Assembly: GCA_024760905.1 (NCBI GenBank)
Contig: CM045729.1
Span: 1 to 64,000, forward strand
DNA: 64,000 nt
Direction: 5' to 3'
From: Plotosus lineatus
Taxonomy: Eukaryota; Chordata; Actinopteri; Siluriformes; Plotosidae
The notes beneath the pieces are model-generated. The model worked only from the letters and a program-made list of their open reading frames with translations. It was not told where the DNA came from and ran no database searches. The translations under genes and the position numbers were made by a program. Position 1 is the first letter of the stretch. Every line of letters starts with the position of its first letter. This document shows, one piece after another, positions 22,354 through 32,646 of this stretch.

Positions 22354-22670
22354 CCAATTCCCCCTCTTCCACGTGGCCTTAGCCTGCCCTCTGCTGGATA
22401 ACCTAGGGGAGCACACCCCATGGTCCCCTTCTAGCAACTCAAAAATACACTTCACTTCTCCTTATCGATAACCAAACTCGAAATTGCCCCAAGTCTGGCT
22501 CAACCCCAACCTATGGCTGGGGGCCAACTTGCTTCATGGGGGGCTGGTCCCCTGGGGGGTCTGAATGGCGCAGGGGAAGGACCGTGCACAACGGGGCGCA
22601 CCGGTACACACCGGGGACCCTGACTCTTAGGCTAGCCCCTCGGCTTCCCTAACATCTCCCCCCAACCCTC
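22354..22670 (+). repeat. Subtelomeric module A, copy 2
   Basis: Nearly identical to 18211-18515, with a few single-base and short indel differences. CCCTAACC/CCCTGACC units follow it (22660-22800). Confidence 0.85.
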
Positions 22671-22799
22671 TAACCCCCTAACCCTAAACCCTGACCCCCT
22701 GACCCCTAACCCCCTAACCATCTAACCCTAACCCCTACCTTTACCCCCCCTAACCCAGCCTTGTGCCCTGACCCCAACCTCGCCCCCCACCCCTTTCCA

Positions 22800-22910
22800 C
22801 AGACATACCTTTACGAGCTCCTGTGCATCCTGGAAGAGCATGCGCGTAACACCAAACCCGGGACAATAGATCGCACAATGCAGCGTGCACACGCCCAGAG
22901 GGACCCTAAC
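22800..22910 (+). repeat. Isolated fragment of PLE repeat unit 3
   Basis: A stretch with CCTGGAAGAGCA, GGGACAATAGATCGCACAA and GCGTGCACAC matches the PLE coding repeat at 19830-19920 but sits alone in CCCTAA-like DNA. Similar lone fragments lie at 23262-23362, 23498-23590, 34440-34545 and 36340-36435. All are on the same strand. Confidence 0.7.
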
Positions 22911-22951
22911 CTTAACCTCTAGCTCCTATCCCTATACCTGAATCCCAACCT

Positions 22952-23160
22952 TACACTTCACATCTCCCCACTGATGACCGAACTCGAGGTTGCCCTCGGC
23001 CTGGCTCGGCCCCAACCTATGACTGAGGGGAAGCTTGCTTCCTGGATGGCTGGCTTCTGGAGGGGTCCGAATGGCGTGGGGGAAGGACTGTGCATAACTG
23101 GGCGCACCGGTGAACACTTAAGCTAGCCCTCTTAGGCTTCCCTAACATCTCACCCTAACC
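22952..23160 (+). repeat. Subtelomeric module B, copy 1
   Basis: A shorter relative of module A with ACTTCACATCTCCCCACTGA, a GGCTGGCTTCTGG stretch and the GCTTCCCTAACATCTCACCC ending. Copies also lie at 23822-24015 and 34619-34835. It keeps the pattern of module, CCCTAA spacer and PLE fragment. Confidence 0.75.
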
Positions 23161-23821
23161 CTGGGCTCTGGCCTTGACCCCGGCCCCGAGCCCCAACCTC
23201 GCCCCCCCGGCCCCTAGCCCCAACCTCGCCCCCCCGGCCCCTAGCCCCAACCCCATTCCACGGACGACCTTTTCGAGCCCCTGTGCAGCCTGGAAGAGCA
23301 CGCGCATGACCGTGCTCATGATCCCAACCCCGGGACAATAGATCGCACAACGCGGCGTGCCCGGAGGAACCCTAACCTGAACCTCTAGCCCCAGCCCTGT
23401 TCCCTGACCCCGACCTTGGCCTCTCACCCCGAGCTCTGGCCTCAACCCGGGCCCCTAGTCCCAACCTCACCCCCGACCCTATTCCACAGACAACCTTTTC
23501 GAGCCCCTGTGCAGACTGGAAGAGCACGCGCGTGACCGTGCTCGTGATCCCAAACCCGGGACAATAGATCGCACAACGCGGCGCGCATGCAGGGACACTA
23601 ACCTCAAGTCCCTAGCCCCAGCCCTATACCCAACCCTAACCCGAACCTTATACCCTGATCCCAACCTATACGTAGGGACCCTAACCTTAAGCCCCCAGCC
23701 CTATACCCTGACCCCAACCTGAAGCTCCTAACCCCAACCTACACGTAGGGACCCTAACCTTAAGCCCCTAGCCCCAGCCCTATACCCTGACCCCAACCTT
23801 AACCTCTAGCTCCTAACCCCA
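23161..23821 (+). repeat. CCCTAA-like spacer with two PLE unit-3 fragments and a short tandem duplication
   Basis: Degenerate C-strand repeats with a 41-bp tandem pair around 23195-23265 (CCAACCTCGCCCCCCCGGCC repeated). PLE unit-3 fragments lie at 23262-23362 and 23498-23590, followed by short repeats of TATACCCTGACCCCAACCT. Each PLE fragment contains the hyphenated palindrome GAGCACG/CGTGCTC. No gene seen. Confidence 0.65.
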
Positions 23822-24015
23822 ACCTTACACTTCACACCTCCCCACTGATGACCGAAACACAAGGTTGCCCTAGGCCTGGCTCGACCCCAACCTATGGCTG
23901 AGGGTCAACTTGCTTCGTGGATGGCTGGTTCCTGGGGGGGGGGGGGATCTGAATTGCGTGGGGGAAGGACCGTGCACAACCGGGACCCTGACTCTTGGGG
24001 AAGCTGAGGGGCTAG
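23822..24015 (+). repeat. Subtelomeric module B, copy 2
   Basis: Same order as 22952-23160, with a G run of about 11 near 23933-23945 and a truncated 3' end that leads directly into the PLE-2 leader. Confidence 0.75.
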
Positions 24016-24029
24016 CCTAAGATCTCATC

Positions 24030-24952
24030 CTTACCAGCCTGAGCCTCCCTTTCGCCAGTTCGGACACCCCGGTCACTAGCCATCTGGTCTCCTTCCAACC
24101 ATACAAATTCTCCTCCACCAGAAAGACGGAGGACAATATTGATAAAATACCTAACCATGCCACCTTGTTAGAACATCACGATTGAAAGATAAAACATGTT
24201 GATTCTCTTTAAAAACATAGGTTTCTTTCCCAAAACCCCTCCCCCCAAAAAAACCTTTCTAAAAACGGGTGGTGGAGGGAGGGTGCCCACATTCAGTCAC
24301 CCATCGCCGATGACCTCGAGCACCGCCTCGCAGCAACAAGCTAAGTAGCTCTCAAAACACCTTTAAAATGTTATTTAACTTTTCCATATCACCACCTTTG
24401 CTATTACCATCTTTGTGATTAATCGTTTATTCTACCATCTCCACTTTTCTCGTATTCGTTTGAAAGTGCAAGCCAGCCATCTGAAGGTGCGCATTGCACC
24501 GAAACGTCGCACGAAAGGCTTGCGTTATTTGAGCACAATATTCACTCATTATCTTTATATATTTTTATAAAGTGTTCTAATGCCCCACAGGAACTATTTT
24601 AAAGGCGGAAGGACCTATTCTCCTTCGCCACGCCGCTTCGCCCCACGGCTCGACCGAGGCATATGCAACACATGGAACGAAGCCATGGTTGCTCGGAATT
24701 CTGTCCTCGCCGCCAAAACCAGGGCGGCAGAAGCGAATTCTTGCAAACGTACAACTGTTTCGAAGCCCGGTATGAGCCAAAAGGGGCGAGCGCGTGGTCA
24801 CTACCGCCATGTTAATGCCGAAGTATCAAACAATGAGACACGAGGCGCAAAATCTCCGCCGCGCCGCTTCGCCCCGCAGCTCAGCCGTAACACGCGGCGG
24901 GATCTTCACGTAGAACAATACCGTGAGCGCTCTGAATTCTACTCTCGCCACC
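24030..24952 (+). mobile_element. PLE-2, 5' segment (split by a retrovirus)
   Basis: Matches the PLE-1 leader and repeat units 0-2 in order. It stops inside repeat unit 2 at CTCGCCACC, where the retroviral LTR starts; the element resumes at 29465. It includes a damaged hammerhead and the Arg-rich frame 24580-25014, whose last codons run into the LTR. Confidence 0.85.
24468..24523 (+). ncRNA. Hammerhead ribozyme remnant of PLE-2 (core damaged)
   Basis: Outer stem I (GCAAGCC with GGCTTGC), stem II and GAAACGTC are kept. The catalytic box reads CTGAAGG, because three bases of the CTGAAGAAGG sequence seen in PLE-1 are missing. Loss of the essential GA in CUGANGA should abolish cleavage. Confidence 0.75.
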
Positions 24953-25399
24953 TGTCAGGTTCTAACACGCACACATTAGGAAGGAGACACAGAGAGTCAA
25001 GTTCATTCTCATGAGGAGAGCAGTCGGATTCATAGCCCATTACAAGTCTCCTAGCTGAAACCTGACCGAGAACCTCTTTTATTCCTTCAGGGTGATTTCT
25101 AGTTACACATGTCATATTGATTTCCTAAAGGCGAGGGGTGTATGTGAAGCAGCATCATGACCATCATTGTTCTATGCTTATCTACTTTGTCTAGTTTAGA
25201 ATGTTCATTTCAGCTCTCTATCCAGCTGCAGTTAGGGAGTCATCCTGTTGTTGTGTGAGAACTTCAAGGTTGTGTCCACTTGGCTGCCTCCCATGGAGAT
25301 AGAGATGTTTCTGCAAAATACCTCAAGCAGTTTCCAACATTTATACTTGGAGTAACAAAACAGGTTAAAGCTCTGGTAATTCATACAATTATTCCAACA
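24953..25399 (-). repeat. 3' LTR of the endogenous retrovirus
   Basis: On the minus strand it runs TGTTGGAA to CCTGACA, with TG/CA ends. It matches 28987-29464 over most of its length, with indels. The 5'-most 47 bp (about 25353-25396 on the plus strand) is in the opposite orientation relative to the other LTR. Confidence 0.85.
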
Positions 25400-25413
25400 T
25401 TTCCCTCCCGTTT
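25400..25413 (-). promoter_or_regulatory. Polypurine tract
   Basis: On the minus strand AAACGGGAGGGAAA lies directly against the TGTTGGAA end of the 3' LTR, the expected place for second-strand priming. Confidence 0.7.
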
Positions 25414-25627
25414 ATCACAGCTCAAAAGATATCACTTACTCACTTCAAACAGATTTTAGATTAATAAATTCATTAATTTCATTCAGAACTGTTTACATTC
25501 AGACAGAAATGTCATCTTTCTTAGTAGCATTCAGGATCTTAAAACCCAGGGCAGTGACGATGAGTCGATTCAGCATGGAACACAACAACCACAGAGTGTA
25601 AAAAAAAAGCTGCAAAAACTACAGATT

Positions 25628-25822
25628 TTAATACAGATGATACAAGGCTACTATATTTTCTGAACACACTGAACCCCACATGGATGTATCTACCCCCGAA
25701 CGTTCTTTCATCTTTTTATTAAGAGATTTTAGGCCTTCTATTTCTAGTGTTTGGCTTCCATCTGATGCAGTGTTGTTTGGAATAAAAAGTACAACATTGT
25801 TCCCTGAACACTGCGCATACAC
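25628..25822 (-). pseudogene. Retroviral env fragment (transmembrane subunit)
   Basis: About 64 residues with FIPNNTASDG, a motif shared by envelope transmembrane subunits of fish endogenous retroviruses, followed by a Leu/Lys-rich helix. The surface subunit and fusion segment are not recognisable in the degraded sequence upstream (25830-26800). It lies between the pol remnants and the 3' LTR, as expected. Confidence 0.6.
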
Positions 25823-25829
25823 CTTTTCC

Positions 25830-26870
25830 TGCTAATAAGGTCTCGTGCTGTGGATTTTGGAAAGCCATCAGTGACGTTGCTGCTAATTGACTATACTGCT
25901 TTAAAACCTGTCTGTGTTCAATTGTCTAGTGTTTTTTTTTGTTTTTTTTTTTTAAACATTATAGTGGATGTAATTTATTCTATCCGCATTTTTATCAATA
26001 GTACACCACCAACAGATGGTAGATTTGAACACAGCTGCTACTTGATCGACCAGTTTATATTCATCAGGAACCCCTCGTGGAACTCCTATAGCATCTATAT
26101 AAAAGTGGGGTTACGTGAACCCTGCCACATGATCGCAATTATGATTTTTTCCAGGCACCTGGTAATACACTACTTACTCCTTTTAGTGTTCTGCTGTTGT
26201 AGGGTATATCGCTACTGGAAGTAACAAGGTGACGATAGCACATACACCAGTTTTATTATGTGGCAACCAAACAGCCTACGGTCTCCACACCGTGTCACTT
26301 CCTGATAAAGGGTTAAAACCAATATTCGTTGTATTCATGCTAGTGCACCATTCAGTGGCGTTTAAATTTTCTAGTATCTGACCTGTGCCAGTCATGGTGA
26401 TGCATGAAAAATTCCCTCTAGCTACTACTTTAAAAAAAAAAAAACACAAACACTTTCTAAATTTATTTTATATTTTTTTTCTCTGGTCCTGCGAGAGGAT
26501 GTACACTATACCATGTCATGCAGCTATTAGTCGGAACTGTATTATTTATCAAGTCTATTAGGCAATGCGGAGTTATTTCTGCTGGAATTATTCATATTGT
26601 ACAGGCAGTTATATTTTTCTTGGTATCATCAACTTTGATGAGAAAGGTCGAGGTTGTCCGAGGCGTAAATTGCAACATTTCTCTCCATTGGCTTGTGGCT
26701 GTATCTGAATAGCTTTTCCAGTCATACAGCAGATTATTATGATTCTCAAATCCATTTGATCTCTTTCCCGTAGGGTTTTCCTTCTACACCGTTCTTCTTG
26801 GTCACCTCCGCATCAGTGACCACTAAGAGACTAGAGGCTCGTCAGTTTCTTCACTGGCTTTCGTGTCTAC
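25830..26870 (-). other. Degraded env/3' region of the retrovirus
   Basis: AT-rich sequence with T and A runs (25930-25955, 26431-26446) and no sustained frame on the minus strand. The plus-strand frames 25850-26224 and 26518-26712 are antisense chance frames. Confidence 0.45.
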
Positions 26871-26879
26871 CCAGTCCTA

Positions 26880-27379
26880 TTGATCCGAGTCCACACTATT
26901 ACCAGGCTCAGCCTCAGTTGGCCCTTCCGCTTTGATGATGCTTTTACAGTGTGTTAGACGAATCCACATTCCTCTTTCAGCTATTTTGATCGCAGTTGGG
27001 GTGGTCAGGAGTACTTGGTATGTGCCTTCCCACTTGGCTGAATGCTAGCACTGTTTTTATGCTTCTGATTAGGCATTGCGTTTTGTGCAGATTAGACATG
27101 CTCTACAAAATTTTTCCCTCATAGATTGAAGCCATAGGTAGTATATCTCTGGTCTACCTGTCTCACCATCCCTCCTGTTGAGACATGGGTTTTTCCATGG
27201 CTCAATAATGTTGCCCATTTAAATAGGTTCTTTGGTAAGATCGGTTTGTTATTGGGACAGGTATAGAGTCCGTTTATAATTTGTGCTCCTTTGTTTATCC
27301 AGGATGCGTCATCACTTTCTGGGCTTTGTTCCTGCATATCCTGTAAAACATCTCTGGTGACTTCAGTGTCATCTGACAT
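26880..27379 (-). pseudogene. Retroviral integrase remnant
   Basis: The minus-strand frame 27119-27379 ends in a segment with HVSTGGMV, typical of the region around the HHCC zinc-binding domain. A Cys-x2-Cys pair (CRACLIC) follows in another frame near 27085-27115. Further along (about 26940-27030) a frame encodes a LLTTPTAIK stretch like the C-terminal part of gamma-type integrases. The catalytic core with the D,D-35-E residues is missing between them, so the integrase is deleted as well as frameshifted. Confidence 0.65.
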
Positions 27380-27504
27380 CGTTTCAGTGTAGTTGACTTG
27401 CTGATTTCCTGTTCATACACGAGTTGATACAGTGGATGTGTTATTTCTGCATAATTCGGTATCCATGCTCTGCAGTAATTCGTCAGTCCTAGAAAGGACT
27501 TCAT
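27295..27504 (-). pseudogene. Retroviral RT fragment (thumb/connection)
   Basis: Contains FLGLTNYCRAWIPNYAEI, the well-conserved segment after the RT palm of retroviruses and related LTR elements, followed by a possible LYQLV. The active-site motif of the palm is absent. The frame then continues into sequence overlapping the integrase remnant, so RNase H is deleted. Confidence 0.75.
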
Positions 27505-27585
27505 TTGTTCGTCACCGGCTTTGGTACTTGCAATACTGCTGCATATATATAGTCATGCTGAACTCTGGTTTTGTTTCCGTTCTGG

Positions 27586-27627
27586 ACAATCTCTGCTGTA
27601 ATGTCCTTTCTTGCCACATGCCCAGCA
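27586..27627 (-). pseudogene. Gag nucleocapsid zinc knuckle
   Basis: The minus strand encodes CWACGKKGHYSRDC, an exact C-x2-C-x4-H-x4-C knuckle, preceded by a Gly/Arg-rich stretch (27629-27690). It binds genomic RNA in retroviral Gag. It is in a different frame from the Gag segment upstream, showing a frameshift. Confidence 0.85.
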
Positions 27628-27628
27628 T

Positions 27629-28367
27629 TCATTCCCTCCAGGTTTTTAAAACTCCTCTTCCTCGCCCTCTGCCTCTCGTCCCCTGATAATATACTTCAGG
27701 GTCATCAGTCCTCAAAAGAAGGTTTCTACTCTTTTTGGTTACTTTATCTGCATGCATTGCCTGATCGGCATAATCCTCCAGCTGCATTACTCTCTTGTGC
27801 TGCACCACGCAGACCATTTTTCAGGTGTATTGCAAATGTTTGGCCCCCTGTTGGCCCGTCATCCACTTGTAATCGGAATGCTTTCTCGTATCCGATTCTG
27901 AACCTTCTTCCACAACTTGTCTCGTCATCCTCTTTTCTATGGTCCAGTACTTCGTGTTCTTCAATATCTTCATTTTTCTCCTTAGTTCCCTTTTTCACTT
28001 GCTTTTTCTCTCTCTTGTTTGTTTCTTCTCCCTTTTCTCTTTACTTGCTTTTTCTCCTTCCTGCCTTTTGCCATTTTAATCCATGCCTCTCATTTTCTCT
28101 TTATTTTTACCCTAACAGCTCCCTGTAATTCTATTAATCTTGTTACATTTAACTGTCCGTTGAACCCATACATCTAAATATTTCTATCAGGTGCCTGTTT
28201 TCTACTGCTTTCCAATCGCCACATTTTAAATTTCTCTCTAGGCCTACTGTTTTTAACCCCCATTTTAACCCAATTTGGACCAGTGGTTTGTTGCACCTAG
28301 GGTGTCCTAACACTGGTTTATCTTTTCCTATGGGACAACGATTAATTATTTCTGTGGTAACCCTCAA
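27629..28367 (-). pseudogene. Retroviral gag remnant
   Basis: Three broken minus-strand frames (28149-28367, 27744-27998, 27629-27817) lie between the leader and the zinc knuckle. They include a Lys/Glu-rich charged segment and an Arg/Gly repeat (RGRGRGRG). Matrix and capsid cannot be separately identified. Placement is the main evidence. Confidence 0.5.
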
Positions 28368-28499
28368 GCTTCTACCTTTTCAGGCGGAGGGTTCTTGCCT
28401 CTGCATCCACAAAAACTCGTTGTATTGATCCCACAGTTGTTTATATGAGGAGGTTAATCAAGGATTACGTCCTCCATTCACACACATTCATTCCTCCAC

Positions 28500-28800
28500 G
28501 GCCGTTCAGTTTATAGACAGGGGAGTCCGCCCTCCCTTTTTTTTTTTTACATTTTATTTATTTTTTACGCAGAATTTAACGGTCTCTCCGCAACCTCGTG
28601 TTGCTTTTATTTACCTGCCATTGTCTAGAATACCCAGGGTTTTGTTTATAGACAGGGGAGTCCGTCCCTCCCTTCTTTCCCCTAATAAACCAAGCTCATT
28701 CACTTTTTTGTTTTTTTCCACGGAATTTAACTGTCCCTTTACTTTTTAAACCTTTGTTCCCGAGCTCATTCACTTCTGTTTTTAAAAGAAATTAACTCGC
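28500..28800 (-). repeat. Short diverged repeats in the retroviral leader
   Basis: TTTATAGACAGGGGAGTCCG occurs at about 28510 and 28646, each followed by CCTCCC, a T-rich run and a variant of GAATTTAAC. A third, weaker unit follows near 28770. They lie between gag and the primer site on the minus strand and look like a degenerate tandem duplication of about 136 bp. Confidence 0.55.
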
Positions 28801-28962
28801 ACCGTGTCGCCTCCTCGGCTTGCCGTCAACCCTTGGATCCCTGCGGACGGGTGGGTCCTCCCGGTCCCAAACAGGGTCTGATGTCAACTCCCTCTCGAGT
28901 TGCCTTGGCCAAGGATTTCACCGGTGTCCACCACGTCAGCAGGAATCGTCGGGTATGTTGGC

Positions 28963-28980
28963 ATCCGGCTCGAAGGACCA
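28963..28980 (-). promoter_or_regulatory. Primer binding site, tRNA-Tyr
   Basis: The plus strand reads ATCCGGCTCGAAGGACCA, an 18-base match to the 3' end of vertebrate tRNA-Tyr including the CCA. On the minus strand this is the sequence to which the tRNA anneals, six bases inside the 5' LTR. Confidence 0.85.
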
Positions 28981-28986
28981 AGTTAA

Positions 28987-29464
28987 TGTCGGGTTCTAAA
29001 TCAACACAGACATCAAAAACACACACACACACTCATTAGGAAGGAGACAGTCAAGTTCATTCTCATGAGGAGAGCAGTCGGATTCATAGCCAATTACAAG
29101 TCTCCTAGCTGCTCTGGCTTGAAACCTGACCGAGAACCTCTTATTCCTTCAGGGTGATTTCTAGTTACACATGTCATATTGATTTCCTAAAGGCGAGGGG
29201 TGTATGTAAATCAGCATCATGACCATCATTGTTCTATGCTTATCTACTTTGTCTAGTTTAGAATGTTCATTTCGGCTCTCTATCCAGCTGCAGTTAGGGA
29301 GTCATCCTGTTGTTGTGTGAGAACTTCAAGGTTGTTTCCACTCGGCTGCCTCCCATGGAGATAGAGATGTTTCTGCAAAATACCTCAACAAGCAGTTTCC
29401 AACATTTATACTTGGAATAATTGTATGAATTACCACAGCTTTAACCGGTTTTGTTACTCCAACA
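28987..29464 (-). repeat. 5' LTR of the endogenous retrovirus
   Basis: Matches 24953-25399 apart from indels, a (CA)n expansion near 29019-29034 and an inverted 47-bp segment at about 29415-29461. The minus-strand start is TGTTGGAG and the end is CCCGACA. Confidence 0.85.
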
Positions 29465-29580
29465 CCACCCAAACCACGGCGGCGGGGTTGATTTCACACA
29501 CAACCGTATTAAAGCCCCGTACATCCCAGAAAAGCGCGCACGTGACCGTAATGGCGATCTGAATGCCAGAGCATTAGATA

Positions 29581-30027
29581 GTGCGACACGAGGCGCAAAA
29601 GCTCCGCCTCGAAGGAGGCACGCGGAAGGATACTCGCACTGAAAAGAGCCACGGCCACTCTAGATCCGATCCCCGCGACCAAAACCGTGACGGTGGTGGA
29701 TATTTTCTGCAGACATATAACCGTTTCGAGCCCCTTTATAGCCTGGAAGAGCACACGCGTGACCGTACTCGTGATCCTAAGCCCGGGACACTAGATAGCA
29801 CAACGCAGCGTGCACGTAGGGAAACCCCCACCCGTGTCCAGAACGACACGTCCGTTCCCTCCCATGTCCGCGGCCAAACTCTTCCCCCGATACACAGCGT
29901 GACGGACGGTCCCTACCGGCCATTCATAATGACCCAAACAGAGGACAACACACTAGCACTTCACGACCAAACAATAACCAGTCTATTGAAAACACACAAA
30001 GCCTCCATCCGGAACTCAAAACATTAG
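29581..30027 (+). pseudogene. PLE-2 ORF1 part: Arg-rich repeat unit 3
   Basis: The frame contains GHSRSDPRDQNRDGGG, LQTYNRFEP and EEHTRDRTRDPKPGTLDS, matching unit 3 of PLE-1. A frameshift near 29950-30030 moves the helical continuation to other frames (30122-30313). Confidence 0.6.
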
Positions 30028-30121
30028 CTAAAAATATGTACAACTTAATCAGAACAGTCCACCATCTACAAACCGTGGGGTACCCTAACGATATGCCACC
30101 ATCAATAAAATTCACGAACTA

Positions 30122-30313
30122 TTGACCACCTCGATTAATCCAGCCCTTCCGAACCCGAGAACAACCCTCCTGATTGAGGGCAATGCCACTCAGTGGGCAT
30201 ACACCACACACCTCATCCTGAGAGATCACCGAGAGTGTGATTCGGGACCTCTCGGACACCATCAGGTCGCAGATCCCAAACGAACGGGCCACTCTCTTCG
30301 ACACCGCCGGTAG
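30122..30313 (+). pseudogene. PLE-2 conserved domain LLIEGNATQWAY
   Basis: Short frame with the motif LLIEGNATQWAY and a following LILRDH, as in PLE-1. Then a small deletion shifts the frame into non-matching residues. Function unknown. Confidence 0.6.
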
Positions 30314-30318
30314 AGCTG

Positions 30319-31080
30319 GTGCAAGACACACACGGCCCTAACGCGCAGGGTACGTGTGGGGTAGCGCCGACCGAGTCGGACACGACGGAGGATTTTCCTC
30401 CCCTGAGGGCCCCCCCCCACGGAAAGGCCGACCCCCTTGCCCCGACGAGCCCCCCCCGCAGGGGCCCCAGGCAACCCAATAGCAACGATCCCTCTGCCCA
30501 CAGGGAGAAGGACACCCAAATCCATGCAAACACACATAGGCTGACCCCTCGAGAGTCGGTACGGTCCACCGATAGGCACAACCAAATACCTGAAAACCCC
30601 GAGGTGCCCACCCGAATGGATGCCACTCAGATCGATAACCAGACAAACGACAAAAACATAATGACAGAACAAAATATTCAACAAAAATCACTCACACAGT
30701 GTGGGTGCATGACCCTTACCAAACAGACACCCTGAGGGAGATAACCGAACAGCAGGAGCCCATACAACAACAACCCCTTAGACAGCGAATTCCCCGAATG
30801 TCCGGTCCCCCCCAGGGCAACCCGTAACAACCGATGACACAGGGTTCGCTCATGTCTGTTTGGCTGAAAGCCTGTGACGGGTGTGCCCAGAGTAGTCTAA
30901 GAAAAATAAACGATTGGTCCTTAACGGTAACACACAAGAAATTAATATTGGGGACTCAAACTTGGGCAAAATCCAGAGATACGTCGACCAGGAATTCCAA
31001 ATAGAATCGTACCCGGGTGCTACATTTAGACATGCGGCCACCCTCTTAGATAAGATCCAACCTAGCACACAGGTGTAAAC
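30319..31080 (+). pseudogene. PLE-2 linker region with a 56-bp inverted segment
   Basis: Pro/Thr-rich frames (30319-30735) correspond to 20484-21224 of PLE-1. The stretch 30843-30898 is the reverse complement of the corresponding PLE-1 stretch 21016-21071. Confidence 0.6.
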
Positions 31081-31151
31081 GGTGATCATGGCTTTCGGAA
31101 TCAACCATAGATCACGGTCACCGAGAAAAACATTCATAAAAACAATTTCAA

Positions 31152-31382
31152 ATGGCACTCAGAAAGGCCAAGAGTAAATTCCCGATGGCGGAGATCTGGA
31201 TCCCCCTACCAAATTATTCCAGGAAACTTACACCGGAGGAAAGAATCAATTTGGAGGCCATGAACAAAAGTTTTCTAAAAATAAACAACCACATTCCACC
31301 ATTACCACAAATACAATTTAATACGACCTCCGAGAAGGCGAAATCCATCCTAAATCATTGGCTGGGATTTTTAAACTGGTAG
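31152..31382 (+). pseudogene. PLE-2 domain preceding the RT
   Basis: 76 residues matching 21255-21575 of PLE-1 but shorter by a small internal deletion (the HWTPET part is lost). Ends NHWLGFLNW followed by a stop; the RT frame begins seven bases later. Confidence 0.6.
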
Positions 31383-31389
31383 GCCCGAA

Positions 31390-31944
31390 ATGCCCAAATC
31401 TCGGGAACGGGCCCGTAACAATCTGTCTCGATCCTTTAGATTGTCCAAAGACAAAGAGACCCTCTTGAACAGAGGCCTCAAATTCATCCCTTCACTCAAC
31501 TTGGACAAAGATAGAAAATCACAAACTCTATTCGACCTCCAAACTTTCCATAGGAGAGTCCTACTGGCCTCTTTCTTCGAACGCAAAATAGGGACCCAGA
31601 AATGCCCCTTCACACACGCCTCAAACTGGACACCCAAACTAAGCCAGGTACCACCACAAGTCAGAAAATTTATCAGGGCTAACCCCCACGTGACACGGTC
31701 ACTCGATTGGCACGATAACACTCGACCTAACCTCAGTAGTTCTGAAGTCAAGGCCCTATTTAAACTATTGAAGAACAAGAATATAGTGATCAAACCCACG
31801 GACAAAGGCAGCTCAATAGTGATAATGGATAGGACACAGTACCAGTGGGAGGCCCAGAGACAATTATCTAAAACCGAACATTACAAAAACAGAGGAGCCC
31901 ATTTTTCCCCCCACACACGATCCCTACGGTTAAACGGATTATAA
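31390..31944 (+). pseudogene. PLE-2 reverse transcriptase, N-terminal part
   Basis: 184 residues. Recognisable PLE segments are GLKFIPSLNL (about 29-38), a long helical region and IVIKPTDKGSSIVIMDR (about 131-147), which belongs to the fingers region of PLE RTs. The reading then leaves the RT frame at about 31900. PLE RTs are related to telomerase RT and prime from DNA 3' ends. Confidence 0.8.
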
Positions 31945-31966
31945 TCGACCTAGTCGACAAATTTCC

Positions 31967-32646
31967 TCAGCAGAAAACAAAAAACCTATCTCCTCGACAC
32001 GATCGGATCACGGCCACGTCGCTTTTACTTGCTACCTAAAATCCACAAGGACCCGGCGTCCTGGAGCATCCCCCATATAATCCCTCCCGGACGACCCATA
32101 GTGTCAGACTGCAACAGTGACACGTATAAATTGGCCGAATACATAGATTATTACCTAAACCCCATATCCAATAGACACCCCAGTTATATTAAAGACACGT
32201 ACGACTTTATCGACAAAGTCAGACAGACTCAAATTACGACCCGATCGTTTCTTTTCACAATCGACATCGACAGCCTCTATACCAACATGGACATCGAAGC
32301 CGGCTTAAAAGCAGTCAAAACCTGGCTTCTCAAATACCCGGACGAAAGCAGACCGGACGATCACATTCTCCGTCTCCTCGAGATCAACCTAAAACGTAAT
32401 GATTTCGAATTCGATGGTAAGTACTACCTGCAGGTCAAGGGCACAGCGATGGGCAAAAAGTTTGCCCCTTCCTATGCAAACATCTATATGGCAGATTGGG
32501 AGGAAACAGCCTTAGCGACCTGTCCCATCAAACCCGTACAATATTTTAGATATCTGGACGATATATGGGGAATTTGGGGAGACTCCGAGGACACGTTCGA
32601 GGACTTCACTAGCATCTTAAACACATCATCCTTCCATAAAAATTAA
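31967..32646 (+). pseudogene. PLE-2 reverse transcriptase palm
   Basis: The frame is open from about 31967, with RRFYLLPKIHK just before and at the TTG at 32029. Counting from 32029, it shows GRPIVSDC (21-28), motif A TIDIDSLYTN (77-86), motif B GTAMGKKFAPSYANIYM (138-154) and motif C with YLDD (175-178). All three catalytic aspartates are present. PKIHK and RYLDDI are typical of PLE RTs. The frame ends at a stop after SSFHKN; matching thumb residues continue in another frame at about 32641. It is therefore a pseudogene with an intact palm. Confidence 0.9.

Larger units (their letters stand above)
24953..29464 (-). mobile_element. Endogenous retrovirus (degraded, LTR-flanked) inserted in PLE-2
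   Basis: Two related LTRs bound a 3.6-kb interior on the minus strand. The flanking target duplication is CCACC on both sides (24948-24952 and 29465-29469), and joining the flanks restores the sequence order of PLE-1. A tRNA-Tyr primer binding site, a polypurine tract, a CCHC zinc knuckle, RT and integrase fragments and an envelope fragment follow in retroviral order. The pol region is far shorter than in intact elements, so most of RT, RNase H and the integrase core is missing, and frames are broken throughout. The envelope and the integrase C-terminal motif suggest a gamma/epsilon-like fish retrovirus; the class is an inference. Confidence 0.88.

Noticed and set aside
17771..24030. Functional telomere tract
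   Set aside because: CCCTAA units are too degenerate and broken by modules; no perfect run longer than a few units is present.
25850..26712. Plus-strand frames 25850-26224 and 26518-26712
   Set aside because: They are antisense to a minus-strand retrovirus and show low-complexity Phe/Ile-rich residues from T runs.
27571..28128. Plus-strand frame of 185 codons
   Set aside because: It is antisense to the gag zinc knuckle and charged Gag region, with Ser/Phe/Leu bias expected from the reverse complement of Lys/Glu-rich coding.
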